From: Flavobacterium denitrificans DSM 15936
GTDB lineage: Bacteria > Bacteroidota > Bacteroidia > Flavobacteriales > Flavobacteriaceae
Direction of reading: 5' to 3'
Assembly: GCF_000425445.1 (NCBI RefSeq)
Contig: NZ_KE384378.1
Location: 421,191 to 485,190, forward strand
Length of the DNA: 64,000 bases
Made by a program: the position numbers and the translations under genes
In this document: in pieces, positions 19,891 to 28,731 of the stretch
Layout of the letters: the number at the start of each line of letters is the position of its first letter
Position numbering within the stretch: the first letter of the stretch is position 1
The notes under the pieces: model-generated
The model's database searches: none
What the model was told of the DNA's origin: nothing
The model's input: only the letters and a program-made list of their open reading frames with translations

Positions 19891-21072
19891 TTGAACACAA
19901 TAATTTTGCACCAAAACATTCAAGATTATATATCTCAAAATGTTGGTGCTCCGATTTCAAAACTGGCGCTTCAAAAAAATCCTTTTCCTGAAGCCGACTG
20001 GATTTTGATTTTAAACCAAATCGAAGCCAAAACAAAAGCTAAAGAAAAACTGCCGACTTGGTTTAAAACCGAAAACATTATTTATCCGAGCAAAATTTCA
20101 GTTGAGCAGACTTCTTCTGAAAAAACAGCGGCTTATAAAGCTTCTTTAATTTCGGGCAAAACCTTAATTGATTTGACTGGCGGTTTTGGCGTTGATGATT
20201 ATTATTTTTCACAAAAATTTGAATCTGTAACGCATTGTGAAATTAATACCGATTTATCAGCAATTGTAAAACACAATCTAGAACAATTAAACGTAAAAAA
20301 TTGTTCTTGCTACGCAGATGATTCAGCCAATATTTTAAAAGAATATGACCAAAAATGGGATTGGATTTACATTGATCCTTCCCGAAGAAATGACGCCAAA
20401 GGCAAAGTTTTTATGCTGAAAGACTGTTTACCAAATGTTTCAGAATCATTGGATTTTTATTTTGAAAAAACAGATTGTATCTTAATAAAGACGGCTCCTT
20501 TATTAGATATTTCAGCAGGTTTATCTGAATTGAAATTTGTCAAAAACATTCACATCATCGCACTTGAAAACGAAGTAAAAGAATTACTTTTTGAAATTCA
20601 TAAAAATTACAAGGGCGACATTACAATTAAAACTGCCAATATCTTAAAAGAAAAAACAGAGACTTTTGAGTTTGTTCTAGGCAATGAAAGTGAATTTGCA
20701 TCATACCAATTGCCTCAAAAATTTTTATTTGAACCAAATTCAGCCGTAATGAAATCAGGCGGATTTGATGAAGTCAGCACGTTTTTCAAAATAGACAAAC
20801 TTCATAAACATTCACATTTATATACTTCTGAAGAATTAATTGATTTTCCGGGCAGAACTTTTAAGATAGAAAAAGTGATTCCGTACAATAAAAATGAGAT
20901 AAAAACAGAACTTGCAAATCAGCAGGCAAACATTACAACTCGAAATTTTCCTGAAACAGTGGAGAACATTCGAAAAAAATGGAAAATAAAAAATGGAGGT
21001 AATTTGTATTGTTTTTTTACAACTGATGTAAAAGATAACAAAATAGTTTTAATTTGCACCAAAATAATCTAA
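19891..21072 (+). CDS. class I SAM-dependent methyltransferase with THUMP-like C-terminal domain
   Basis: A 393-residue protein with a TTG start. The central Rossmann methyltransferase has LIDLTGGFGVDDYYFS as motif I, CEINTDLSAIVKHN as the acidic loop and WIYIDPSRRN as motif IV (DPSRR). The last 120 residues match the THUMP-like domain (around FEPNSAVMKSGGF and CFFTTDV) found in a Bacteroidetes family annotated as RNA methyltransferase-like. The substrate is unknown. It sits 2 bp after the AI-2E permease and 3 bp before a small secreted protein. Confidence 0.85.
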   Translation: MNTIILHQNIQDYISQNVGAPISKLALQKNPFPEADWILILNQIEAKTKAKEKLPTWFKTENIIYPSKISVEQTSSEKTAAYKASLISGKTLIDLTGGFGVDDYYFSQKFESVTHCEINTDLSAIVKHNLEQLNVKNCSCYADDSANILKEYDQKWDWIYIDPSRRNDAKGKVFMLKDCLPNVSESLDFYFEKTDCILIKTAPLLDISAGLSELKFVKNIHIIALENEVKELLFEIHKNYKGDITIKTANILKEKTETFEFVLGNESEFASYQLPQKFLFEPNSAVMKSGGFDEVSTFFKIDKLHKHSHLYTSEELIDFPGRTFKIEKVIPYNKNEIKTELANQQANITTRNFPETVENIRKKWKIKNGGNLYCFFTTDVKDNKIVLICTKII

Positions 21073-21075
21073 GCA

Positions 21076-21639
21076 ATGAAACAACTAATTACACTAACAC
21101 TTTTTTTATTAACCTTGACTGCATTTGCACAAAAACCATGCGAATATAGTGTAAATGTCAATGACTCAATTGGCTCGTATAAAATAACAAACGAATACCT
21201 TATCAGTGAAAAAAACTTTGGAGGAAACTCAAGTTATGTTTTCTTTTCATTAGCACAAACTGACGGGTTGCCAACACTTAATTTACAGCTTATTCAAAAA
21301 AGCAAAGATTTTATTAAGGCAAACTGCTTTGACAAAAACTCTCGTGTATTTTTACAGCTTCAGAATGGAAAAGTGGTGACATTAATGCATATCAATCAGG
21401 AAAACTGCGGTACACTTATTCGCGATAGCGGCTTTGATAACCGTGTAAATACAGGAATTTTCATGTTTGTAAAAGACAACTATGAAGAACTGAAAAAATC
21501 ACCTATCACGATGATGCGAATTAAATACTTAACTGATACAGAAGACTATATCGTAAAAAGTGAAATAACATCAGAAATGAACGGAAAAATCTATAATCCA
21601 GATACTTATTTTATTCAAAACATTCGATGCGTTGAATAA
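21076..21639 (+). CDS. secreted protein of unknown function
   Basis: 187 residues with a clear signal peptide (MKQLITLTLFLLTLTAFAQ). The mature part has four to five Cys and no domain I can name. Wording like KNSRVFLQLQNGKVVTL suggests a small beta-rich fold. It follows the THUMP-like methyltransferase by 3 bp and is likely the last gene of that operon. It ends exactly where the convergent VanX-like gene ends. Confidence 0.7.
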   Translation: MKQLITLTLFLLTLTAFAQKPCEYSVNVNDSIGSYKITNEYLISEKNFGGNSSYVFFSLAQTDGLPTLNLQLIQKSKDFIKANCFDKNSRVFLQLQNGKVVTLMHINQENCGTLIRDSGFDNRVNTGIFMFVKDNYEELKKSPITMMRIKYLTDTEDYIVKSEITSEMNGKIYNPDTYFIQNIRCVE

Positions 21640-22293
21640 CTATTCACATTTCCAATTTTGATCAGAAACCTTATCTTTTAAACCTGCTTTTAAATTATAA
21701 TGCCACCATTCTGAATCGAATGAATTGAAGCCATTTTTGATCATAATTTTTTTCAGAAACTTTCTATTCGTCTTTACTTCTTTTGAAAGTGATTGATAAT
21801 CATGACTGGCTTCGATTCCAAAAAAATCAAAAGGAGTTCCCATATCGACTTCTTTTCCATTGGCGTCAACTATTGAAATATCAACGGCTCCTCCTCTATT
21901 ATGGATGGAGCCTTTTTTTGGATCAGCCACATACTTTGGGTTTGAGACTATTGTCCACATTCTTTTTTGAATTGACAAAGGCCTGTAACAATCATAAAGT
22001 TTGATTTTAAAACCTTTCTTCTTAAAATCATTATTTGCCGCAATTAACGCTTTTACTGTTTTCAATCTTAAAACGCATTCAGCACAATCATAAACTTTTG
22101 CTTTTAGAAAATTATCTTCTGTGGCGTACTTCATATCGTAAATAAAATCTTTGCTGAAATCTTTCAAATTAACAAAAGTAGTATCCGGAATTTCTTGTTT
22201 TACAGGACTTTCATAAATTTCATTTTGGGCATTTGAAGAAATATTCCAAAAAAGAAAAACAGAAAAAAACAAGATTTTTACAAGTTGCGACAT
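21640..22293 (-). CDS. D-alanyl-D-alanine dipeptidase (VanX/DdpX-like, M15D)
   Basis: A 217-residue exported peptidase. Signal peptide KILFFSVFLFWNISSNAQ. The zinc site is visible as SIHNRGGAVDIS (SxHxxGxAxD) and the catalytic Glu and third His ligand as SEWWHY. YDMKYATEDNF and YDCYRPLSIQKRMW are conserved in the family. It hydrolyses D-Ala-D-Ala, here most likely for peptidoglycan-peptide salvage; nothing nearby suggests vancomycin resistance (no vanH/vanA). ATG at 22293 begins the signal peptide and is preferred to the one at 22326. Confidence 0.9.
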   Translation of the reverse strand: MSQLVKILFFSVFLFWNISSNAQNEIYESPVKQEIPDTTFVNLKDFSKDFIYDMKYATEDNFLKAKVYDCAECVLRLKTVKALIAANNDFKKKGFKIKLYDCYRPLSIQKRMWTIVSNPKYVADPKKGSIHNRGGAVDISIVDANGKEVDMGTPFDFFGIEASHDYQSLSKEVKTNRKFLKKIMIKNGFNSFDSEWWHYNLKAGLKDKVSDQNWKCE

Positions 22294-22447
22294 AGCATAT
22301 GAGATTAAAAAAATGAAATTAAACAATATTTCAAAACTTTCAAATCGGAATTGGTTTTTCTTTTTTAAATAAAAAATTGATGTTTTTTTATTAAATTAGC
22401 TAAACAAGACTTTACAAATCAATTAGTTAATTTAAAAAAGATATACT

Positions 22448-22972
22448 ATGAGCAAAAAACCTGAATACTTTTTTATAGTTGCACTGACTTGTTTTGCAAT
22501 TGTATCCTGTAAAAAAGAAAACATAAAAAGTGTCCCAACTACCGATTCGACTTCTATAAGAACTGAAGCCTTAAAAACTGATAGTACGGTTTTGAATCCA
22601 ACAGATTCGCTATATGCTTTAGTAGACAAAAGTGTAATTGGAACTCAATTTTTAACCAAAAGCGCTCTTGCCACAAGACTAAAAACATTACTAGGAACCG
22701 ATTATGATGAAATGGTAAAAAACTGGAATACAGAGACTCCTTTTGAAAAACAAGAAAATATAGTACATGCTTGGGGATGCAAACAGCATGATTGCAATTC
22801 CTATTCTTATGATCTTTTTATAGATGTAAAAAACAATAAGATCAATGTGTACAAATTCGCAAAATCAAAAATGACGATTTTTAAAGAAGATAATTTTGAT
22901 ATCGAAATCAAAGATGCTTTTCTAAAAGATTTAAATACCAAGAAAAGCAATGCGGATATTAAAGAGGAATAA
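22448..22972 (+). CDS. hypothetical lipoprotein
   Basis: 174 residues with a lipoprotein signal (FFIVALTCFAIVSC then KKEN). The mature part contains HAWGCKQHDCNSYSYDLF followed by strands (NNKINVYKF), a pattern seen in inhibitor-like periplasmic proteins with a conserved WGCxxHDC; this resemblance is recalled only. It is alone, convergent with the desaturase gene across a palindromic repeat. Confidence 0.65.
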   Translation: MSKKPEYFFIVALTCFAIVSCKKENIKSVPTTDSTSIRTEALKTDSTVLNPTDSLYALVDKSVIGTQFLTKSALATRLKTLLGTDYDEMVKNWNTETPFEKQENIVHAWGCKQHDCNSYSYDLFIDVKNNKINVYKFAKSKMTIFKEDNFDIEIKDAFLKDLNTKKSNADIKEE

Positions 22973-22981
22973 TTCAATATT

Positions 22982-23035
22982 CAGTCGCAGTTTACAGTTT
23001 ACAGCCATTTTTGCTGCGACTGAAAACTGCGACTG
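22982..23035. repeat. inverted repeat between convergent genes, possible two-way terminator
   Basis: Perfect 12-bp arms CAGTCGCAGTTT (22982-22993) and AAACTGCGACTG (23024-23035), with a further internal copy of GCTGCGACTG. It lies between the ends of the lipoprotein and desaturase genes and has no coding potential. Confidence 0.6.
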
Positions 23036-23041
23036 ATCACT

Positions 23042-24145
23042 TTAAATTTCTCCTGTCATCAAAATATTCTCTTGAATACCTTTATCTCTCAACATTCTAA
23101 AATGAGAACGAATTGCGTGATAAAATGGATATGACGTATACGGCAAATCATATTCTTCGGCATAACGCATAATAATTGGCGTAATATATGGATAGTAAGT
23201 ATGTGCAACGCCAGGAAACAAATGATGTGCTACGTGATGCGTAAAACCTCCGTATAAAAAGTTTGCCAATTTGCTGTTTGTACTGAAATCTTTGGTTACG
23301 ATCATTTGATGCGCTGCCCAAGTTGCAGAAAGATTTCCGTTTTCATCAGTTTGTGGAAAATGTGCATCTTCGTCAACATGCGTAGAAACAAGAGCAACAA
23401 CCCCTAAAGCACTTCCACATAAATGCATTGCAATCCAAGCCCAAAAAACGATATGCCAAGGCTGATTTAAAAACAACATTGGAATTACAACCATATATCC
23501 TATATTTAAAATTTTGGCCGCGAATAATCTATAAATTTCACGCGTTGGGATTTTTTCAACTACTTTTTTCACATAATTATTTTTTGTTCCAAAGAAGTCT
23601 TTAAAATCACGAATATAAATCCAGTTCAAACTGTACAATGGATAAATAAACCACATATAAATATGCTGATATTTATGATAGTTAAACAGCGGACTATTGG
23701 GAAAAATTCTGATTATATCACTTTGTTTGATATCTACGTCCCAATCTGGAACATTTGGGTAAGCATGATGAAGATTAATGTGACGACGAGTCCAAAGCCA
23801 ATGATTGCTTCCAAAAAGCTCCAAAACATACATAAAATACTCATTGTATTTTTGTTTTTTGAACAATGCTCCGTGAGCAGCATCATGAAATGCATTTATA
23901 AAAAGTACGATCATGGTAAAACCGCACAAGATATAAAATAGGAATAACAATGGAGTACTGTTTCCGAACAGCAAAATACAGGCATAAAATAAAAAAAAGA
24001 GAAATACAAGTCCGAGAGACTTGATAATGTTTAGTATATACAATGATGAATTTTGCAAAACAGTTTCGTTCACTTCAGTACGTAACTTTTTAAAAAAATC
24101 ATCATTGCCCGCTTTAACGTAAACTGGGCGTTTTAATTTTTCCAT
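23042..24145 (-). CDS. membrane fatty-acid (acyl-CoA/acyl-lipid) desaturase
   Basis: A 367-residue integral-membrane desaturase. The three His boxes of the di-iron site are present: HDAAHGA, HINLHH and HHVAHHLF, separated by two pairs of hydrophobic segments. N-terminal LKRPVYVKAG and the long HLFPGVAHTYYPYI region match Bacteroidetes acyl-CoA desaturases related to front-end types, but no cytochrome b5 domain is fused. It introduces a double bond into membrane acyl chains, for example for cold adaptation. ATG at 24145 is chosen over 24172. The 324-bp divergent gap to the GH9 gene is AT-rich; I see no gene there. Confidence 0.9.
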   Translation of the reverse strand: MEKLKRPVYVKAGNDDFFKKLRTEVNETVLQNSSLYILNIIKSLGLVFLFFLFYACILLFGNSTPLLFLFYILCGFTMIVLFINAFHDAAHGALFKKQKYNEYFMYVLELFGSNHWLWTRRHINLHHAYPNVPDWDVDIKQSDIIRIFPNSPLFNYHKYQHIYMWFIYPLYSLNWIYIRDFKDFFGTKNNYVKKVVEKIPTREIYRLFAAKILNIGYMVVIPMLFLNQPWHIVFWAWIAMHLCGSALGVVALVSTHVDEDAHFPQTDENGNLSATWAAHQMIVTKDFSTNSKLANFLYGGFTHHVAHHLFPGVAHTYYPYITPIIMRYAEEYDLPYTSYPFYHAIRSHFRMLRDKGIQENILMTGEI

Positions 24146-24469
24146 AGAATTAAATTTTGCTGAAATTGTCATACCAAATTTAATAAAAAAAAGTTAAAAG
24201 ACATTAAAACAAACCTTTACAATTCAAAAAAAGTAAGAAAAATCAATTCCTTAAAAAAGTATACTAAAAGTCCGATTTGTTCGCAAAAAGCACAACAAAA
24301 ACACATCATTTTTTTATTTCCTTCATTTAAATTATCAACAAAAATATGCTCTAGCAGAATGTCCTTTATTTTTTTACTTAATTTAAGAGAATGCGTCAAA
24401 CTTTTAGTTTTTCGTATTTTGGTTAAAAGTTATTTGAAAACCAATTCCATTTTCCTAAAAAAAATCAAC

Positions 24470-26230
24470 ATGCAAAAATTAAAATGCACTTTGATAGTTT
24501 TGCTTCTTTCTGTATTTGCCCATAGCAAGACTATTATACATGTAAACCAAGTTGGCTTTGATCCGAAAAGTCCAAAACTTGCTGTTATCGAATACTACAA
24601 CAACCTTTTGAATTCAACTTTTGATGTTGTAGATGCCAAATCTGGAAAGACAGTTTTCACATCAAAAATTGGAAAAGCAGAAAGTGTTGAAGACTGGAGA
24701 CTTGGCAAATTTTATTACAGAGCCGATTTTTCATCTTTTCAAAAGCCTGGCAATTACAAAATCACTTTCAAAATTGCTGACCAGATTTATACTTCTGTAC
24801 GTTTTGCAATTGAAGAAAACATATTGGCCAAAAGAACCATTTCTGCAATCGTGCACTATTACAACAAACAAAGAGCCAATACGCCCGAAGAACTCGAAGC
24901 TGATAAAAACATGCTTTTGTTTGGAAGCACAAAAAAAGTAGATGTTCACGGCGGATGGTGCGACGCTTCAGGAGATGTAAGCAAGTATTTTTCGCATTTG
25001 GCTTACGCCAATTTCGTATCACCACAACAAACCCCATTAGTAACTTGGTCACTTATCAATACATCTGAAAGCATTCCGAAAAAGCTAGAACAATGGAAAG
25101 TTAAAGATTCTCTAGATAATGAAGCCATTTGGGGCGCCGATTATATGATGCGATGTCTTTCTGATGAAAATTATTTTTACATGATTGTTTTCAGTTATTT
25201 TGATAAAAATCCCTCGGCTCGCAGAATCGTTGGATTAAAAGCAAATAGTGTAACCACAGATGAGTATCAGGCTGCTTTTCGCGAAGGCGCTGGAATGGCG
25301 ATTGCTTCACTGGCCAGAATTTCGCAATGGAAGAAAAATGGAGATTTTACTTCGGCTCAATATTTAGATGGAGCCAAACGATCCTACAAACACCTTTTAA
25401 CAAACAACACAAAATATGATGACGACGGAAAAGAAAACATTATAGACAATTATTGTGCATTGATGGCTGCAACCGAATTATGGATTGCGACAAATGAAAA
25501 TTTCTATCGGGATGAAGCCCGAAAATGGGCGCACAATCTTGAAAACCGAATGACAGATAAAGGCTGGTTCAGAAGCAATGACGGAAATCGTCCATTTTGG
25601 CATGCCGCAGATGCTGGTTTGCCTATTGTGGCTTTGACCCGATATCTGAAAAAAGAAAAAGATAAAAAACAAAGATTAGAGGCAACATCGGTGATCAAAA
25701 AAGCATTAGACTATAATTTGTCTGTCACAAACAATACCAGCAATCCTTTTGGTTATGCAAGACAAAGTTTTCTATTTAACGGTCAAATAAAAGACGGATT
25801 TTTTATTCCGCACGAAAATGAAACTGGCTGGTGGTGGCAAGGTGAAAATGCCCGATTAGCCTCACTTGCAACTGCCGCTATCGAAGGCGCAAAAACTACA
25901 TCTTTTCAAAAAAACGACAAGACAAAAAAGTCGCTTGATATTTTCGCCTCACAGCAATTATCTTGGATTTTGGGATGCAACCCCTATTCAGTTTGTTTTT
26001 TGTATCAATTTGGAGAAACGAATGTTCCGTACATGCATTCTAATTATGGGCATGGATCTGAAAAAGGCGGTATTTCAAATGGAATTACCGGAAAAGAAGG
26101 CAACGCCGACGGCTCTGGAATTGATTTCAAAATGGATGTTGATGGAAATGACGAATGGCGATGGACAGAACAATGGATTCCGCATTCAGCATGGTTTTTA
26201 CAAGCCATCACGGCTATGGTTGAAAATTAA
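24470..26230 (+). CDS. glycoside hydrolase family 9 protein with N-terminal Ig-like domain
   Basis: A 586-residue secreted glycosidase. Signal peptide LIVLLLSVFAHS, then a cellulase-type Ig-like domain (about residues 20-105, IHVNQVGFDPKSPK) and an alpha/alpha-barrel GH9 domain. The catalytic Asp pair region reads GGWCDASGDVSKY, corresponding to GGWYDAGD of cellulases. WILGCNPYSVCFLYQFG and a C-terminal NDEWRWTEQWIPHSAW carry the remaining conserved part and a candidate acid Glu. It likely acts on a beta-glucan or glucosamine oligomer; the exact substrate is unknown. ATG at 24470 is chosen for the signal peptide although the frame is open to 24359. A ThuA-domain gene follows after 29 bp. Confidence 0.88.
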   Translation: MQKLKCTLIVLLLSVFAHSKTIIHVNQVGFDPKSPKLAVIEYYNNLLNSTFDVVDAKSGKTVFTSKIGKAESVEDWRLGKFYYRADFSSFQKPGNYKITFKIADQIYTSVRFAIEENILAKRTISAIVHYYNKQRANTPEELEADKNMLLFGSTKKVDVHGGWCDASGDVSKYFSHLAYANFVSPQQTPLVTWSLINTSESIPKKLEQWKVKDSLDNEAIWGADYMMRCLSDENYFYMIVFSYFDKNPSARRIVGLKANSVTTDEYQAAFREGAGMAIASLARISQWKKNGDFTSAQYLDGAKRSYKHLLTNNTKYDDDGKENIIDNYCALMAATELWIATNENFYRDEARKWAHNLENRMTDKGWFRSNDGNRPFWHAADAGLPIVALTRYLKKEKDKKQRLEATSVIKKALDYNLSVTNNTSNPFGYARQSFLFNGQIKDGFFIPHENETGWWWQGENARLASLATAAIEGAKTTSFQKNDKTKKSLDIFASQQLSWILGCNPYSVCFLYQFGETNVPYMHSNYGHGSEKGGISNGITGKEGNADGSGIDFKMDVDGNDEWRWTEQWIPHSAWFLQAITAMVEN

Positions 26231-26259
26231 AAACAATAAATCTCAACATTAAAAAATTA

Positions 26260-27036
26260 ATGAAAAATTCAATTCTAATTATCGCTTTATTACTGACAAC
26301 CATTTTATTTCAGACAAATTGCATCGCTCAAAAAACAAAAAAGACAAAATTCAAGGCGTTAGTTTTATATGAAAATGGCGGGCATCATTTGGAATTTACA
26401 AAAGCAGCAAAACCTTGGCTGAACAAACTTGCCATCGACAGCAGTTTTACAATTGATTATATTGAAAACACTAAAACCATAAACGAAACTCTTTTAAGTC
26501 AATATCAACTCTTTATTCAGCTTGATTACCCACCTTACACTTGGAGCGAAGAATCAATGAAAGCTTTTCAAAATTACATGACTGATGGAAAAGGTGGCTG
26601 GGTTGGCTTGCATCATGCAACTTTACTTGGAGAATTTGACGGCTATCCAATGTGGAAATGGTTTTCTGATTTTATGGGAGGAATAAAATTTGTTAATTAT
26701 ATTCCGAATTTTGCTAATGGAAAAGTAACTATTGAAGACAAATCACATCCCGTAACAAAAGGAATTCCATCTAATTTTTTAGTAAAAAAAGAGGAATGGT
26801 ATATTTATGACAAAAGTCCAAGGCAGAATGTTCACGTACTCGCTTCAGTTGACGAATCGACTTATGAGCCTGATTCAAAAATAAAAATGGGCGATCATCC
26901 TGTCATTTGGACAAATGATCATTTTGCATCCCGAAATATCTACATTTTTATGGGGCATTCTCCAGAATTGTTTGAAAACGAAGCCTATACTACCCTGCTT
27001 AAGAATGCTATTTTGTGGGCAGCGAATAAAAACTGA
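26260..27036 (+). CDS. ThuA-domain secreted protein (trehalose-utilisation-like)
   Basis: 258 residues with a signal peptide ending near CIAQ. The single ThuA domain is a class-I glutamine-amidotransferase-like fold: FKALVLYENGGHH at the start, GKGGWVGLHHATL in the middle and HFASRNIYIFMGHSPE near the end. ThuA-type proteins are linked to sugar metabolism, but the biochemical role of stand-alone secreted forms is not settled. It is 29 bp downstream of the GH9 gene, so the two probably act on the same carbohydrate. It is the last chromosomal gene before the prophage. Confidence 0.88.
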   Translation: MKNSILIIALLLTTILFQTNCIAQKTKKTKFKALVLYENGGHHLEFTKAAKPWLNKLAIDSSFTIDYIENTKTINETLLSQYQLFIQLDYPPYTWSEESMKAFQNYMTDGKGGWVGLHHATLLGEFDGYPMWKWFSDFMGGIKFVNYIPNFANGKVTIEDKSHPVTKGIPSNFLVKKEEWYIYDKSPRQNVHVLASVDESTYEPDSKIKMGDHPVIWTNDHFASRNIYIFMGHSPELFENEAYTTLLKNAILWAANKN

Positions 27037-27124
27037 GATATTTTTTTAAACTAAGAAAAATTTATTTAACCCCAAGACCGCCTGCCTTCTAAGCAGGCGT
27101 CAAATAAATTAATAAAAACAAAAA

Positions 27125-27149
27125 AGCCCTTCAAATGAAGGGCTTTTCG
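27125..27149 (+). terminator. terminator after the ThuA gene
   Basis: Perfect stem AGCCCTTC / GAAGGGCT with loop AAAT, then TTTT, 89 bp after the ThuA stop. It closes the last chromosomal transcript before the prophage. Confidence 0.8.
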
Positions 27150-27164
27150 TGAACGCAGAAGGAT

Positions 27165-27277
27165 TCCTACAACCACGTTAAAGGCGCACTACTACTAGTA
27201 ATAATTTTTATTCGTGTCCTTTTCGTGCCTAATAGGCGCGAACCTGGACTATTTTTTATTCAATTTTTTTTAATTCT
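27165..27277 (-). pseudogene. degenerate duplicate of the repressor gene 3' end
   Basis: This stretch is a diverged copy (about 75-80% by eye) of 27305-27414, which covers the last codons of the HTH repressor and the sequence beyond its stop. On the minus strand it reads AELKKIE, stop, KIVQVRAY, stop, ARKGHE, stop, against LELKKIEEKIVLIRTHLARKGQDEK in the intact gene. It keeps the reading frame but carries internal stops, so it is a remnant. It lies between the chromosomal terminator and the prophage repressor and probably marks an earlier related insertion or a local duplication at the phage edge. Confidence 0.7.
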
Positions 27278-27304
27278 GCGTTATAACATTGTAGCATGAT
27301 GTCC

Positions 27305-27414
27305 ACAATCACCTTACAGGTGCACTAATATTAATAATAATAATTATTTTTCATCTTGTCCTTTTCGCGCCAAATGGGTTCGAATCAGGACTATTTTTTC
27401 TTCAATTTTTTTTA
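27305..27414. repeat. intact partner of the left-edge direct repeat
   Basis: Direct-repeat partner of 27165-27277, offset by about 137 bp. It starts at ACAATCACCTTACAGGTGCA (compare ACAACCACGTTAAAGGCGCA) and runs into the 3' end of the repressor gene. Confidence 0.7.
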
Positions 27415-27673
27415 ATTCTAAATCTACATTAAAGTAGGCTTCAATTTCAGGTTCAGCAAGACATGTAATATCATCTTCGGAATTTGAAAAAATATACTGT
27501 AGGTTTATTTCTGGAAACTTTTGGACTATAAGTTGTATTAAGTCTGAACTCATGTTGTCCTTCCCCTTTAAATATCTTCCCGTCATTTGTTCACTTATGC
27601 CTAATATTTTGGCTATTTCTTTCTGTTTTAGCCCTTTACTTTTAAAGTAATCCGCTAGCTTTTCGTAGTACAT
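27344..27673 (-). CDS. XRE-type HTH prophage repressor
   Basis: 109 residues. The N-terminal half is an XRE/Cro-type helix-turn-helix: LKQKEIAKILGISEQMTGRYLKG, about residues 15-37. The C-terminal half is a helical segment (ELKKIEEKIVLIRTHLARK) that may mediate oligomerisation. It is divergent from the early operon, separated by 105 bp that carry the ATACACTT operator-like palindrome. Position and orientation fit a lysogeny repressor; there is no peptidase domain for RecA-type self-cleavage. Function is inferred from context and fold. Confidence 0.8.
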   Translation of the reverse strand: MYYEKLADYFKSKGLKQKEIAKILGISEQMTGRYLKGKDNMSSDLIQLIVQKFPEINLQYIFSNSEDDITCLAEPEIEAYFNVDLELKKIEEKIVLIRTHLARKGQDEK

Positions 27674-27726
27674 ATTATTTATAATTGATATAAATTAGAC
27701 TTGGAGTTTATTTTTTATCGCCATAA

Positions 27727-27759
27727 ATACACTTCAGGTATATTTTTTTACTAAATTTG
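27727..27759 (+). promoter_or_regulatory. early operator and promoter
   Basis: The imperfect palindrome ATACACTTCAGGTATAT (27727-27743) is followed after 8 nt by TAAATTTG (27752-27759), a perfect Bacteroidetes -7 box, and then 19 bp later by the ATG of the first early gene. The same palindrome with better symmetry stands at the same 8-nt distance before a -7-like box at 40630-40662. It therefore probably binds the repressor or another phage regulator and covers the -33 region. Confidence 0.65.
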
Positions 27760-27778
27760 ACTAAATAATTACAAAGAT

Positions 27779-28051
27779 ATGCAAACAGTACTAAATAATA
27801 CCAACTCAAAAGATGTGCAGTTGCACATCGACAAAGCATACAAAATCATTGATGAGTATTTGCCAGAAAATTACGTGGAAGCTATCATAAATATCTTACC
27901 AAAGGAATTAAACGTAACCAAACCAATGATATATAATGTAAAAAGAAAAGCTTCTAAAAGACTTGATATTCTTAATGCTATGGTCGAAGTGGCATTGGAG
28001 AATAAGAGTGCTTTAGAAAAATTGAAAAATAATCTCAATAAAATCGCTTAA
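27779..28051 (+). CDS. small early regulator-like protein, unknown
   Basis: 90 residues, first gene of the early operon. The middle region (YVEAIINILPKELNVTKPMIYNVKRKASKR) reads like a helix-turn-helix with a basic recognition helix, so a Cro-like or activator role is possible. I do not recognise a named family. It lies 10 bp before the LuxR-type regulator gene and directly behind the operator. Confidence 0.65.
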   Translation: MQTVLNNTNSKDVQLHIDKAYKIIDEYLPENYVEAIINILPKELNVTKPMIYNVKRKASKRLDILNAMVEVALENKSALEKLKNNLNKIA

Positions 28052-28060
28052 ACAAATTCC

Positions 28061-28636
28061 ATGACAACACAGGTACAAACCAACAGAGTTTTCCCCGGTA
28101 TGATATGCCAGGCTACAGAATTTTTAGTAATGAATGATGAAGTGAAAGTTTTGAATAATGGCAAACTACTTCCTTTTTCAGATGTATCACATGATACTCT
28201 TGCTCTTTTAGAAGATGCAATCAATGCAGATCCCGAAGTAAAAAATTTGTTGCTCAAAATTCACCCAGAATCACAATTCAAAAGGATTGAAGAGTTTGTA
28301 AAATGCCGTTTTGGTGGATTAGATTTTGAAGGTGACATAGTTGACGGAAATCTTCAAGAAGGTGAATACTGGGAGTGCCCTGAGCGTGGACAATGCGCTA
28401 ATGAAGGAATACTCTGTAAACTTCCAAAGTATAATAATAAAAGATTAAAAGCTCCAGAAATTCCATTAATAAAACTTCTCTGTACAGATGCTACAAATGA
28501 AGCGATAGCGGATAAATTATCCCTCCCAATGGGTTCTTTTCATAAAGCAAAAAAACATTTATATCAAAAGCTGAATGTGCAAACGAAACAAGAGATTGTA
28601 ATAATTGCCATTTCACTAAACCTTATTCAGTGGTAA
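28061..28636 (+). CDS. LuxR-type HTH regulator with Cys-rich middle motif
   Basis: 191 residues. The C-terminal 60 residues form a LuxR/GerE-like helix-turn-helix (LLCTDATNEAIADKLSLPMGSFHKAKKHLYQKL). Before it lies a Cys cluster CPERGQCANEGILCKLP that could bind zinc or an Fe-S cluster. The N-terminal half (GMICQATEFLVM) is unlike known LuxR receiver or acyl-lactone domains. Similar proteins occur in Bacteroidetes phages and conjugative elements to my recollection. As the only clear activator-type gene in the early operon it is the best candidate for switching on the late promoters; that is inference. Confidence 0.75.
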   Translation: MTTQVQTNRVFPGMICQATEFLVMNDEVKVLNNGKLLPFSDVSHDTLALLEDAINADPEVKNLLLKIHPESQFKRIEEFVKCRFGGLDFEGDIVDGNLQEGEYWECPERGQCANEGILCKLPKYNNKRLKAPEIPLIKLLCTDATNEAIADKLSLPMGSFHKAKKHLYQKLNVQTKQEIVIIAISLNLIQW

Positions 28637-28681
28637 CACTGATGTACGTTCTTATCATTCTGTGTGTGCACAACACGCTAA

Positions 28682-28706
28682 AGCCACTCCACGTGGGTGG
28701 CTTATT
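28682..28706 (+). terminator. hairpin in the early operon, possible attenuator
   Basis: AGCCAC...GTGGCT with an inner CCACGTGG forms about ten base pairs (one G-U), followed by TATTTT. It lies in the 95-bp gap between the LuxR-type gene and the next gene and could limit read-through in the lysogen. Confidence 0.5.
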
Positions 28707-28731
28707 TTAATAAACCATAACAAACCAAGAT

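Noticed and set aside
21640..22293. Vancomycin-resistance vanX
   Set aside because: There are no vanH, vanA or regulator genes nearby. Stand-alone dipeptidases of this type are normal cell-wall enzymes.
27211..27245. tRNA-like stretch on the minus strand (GTTCGCGCC)
   Set aside because: No cloverleaf or acceptor stem can be formed; the stretch is explained by the degenerate copy of the repressor end.
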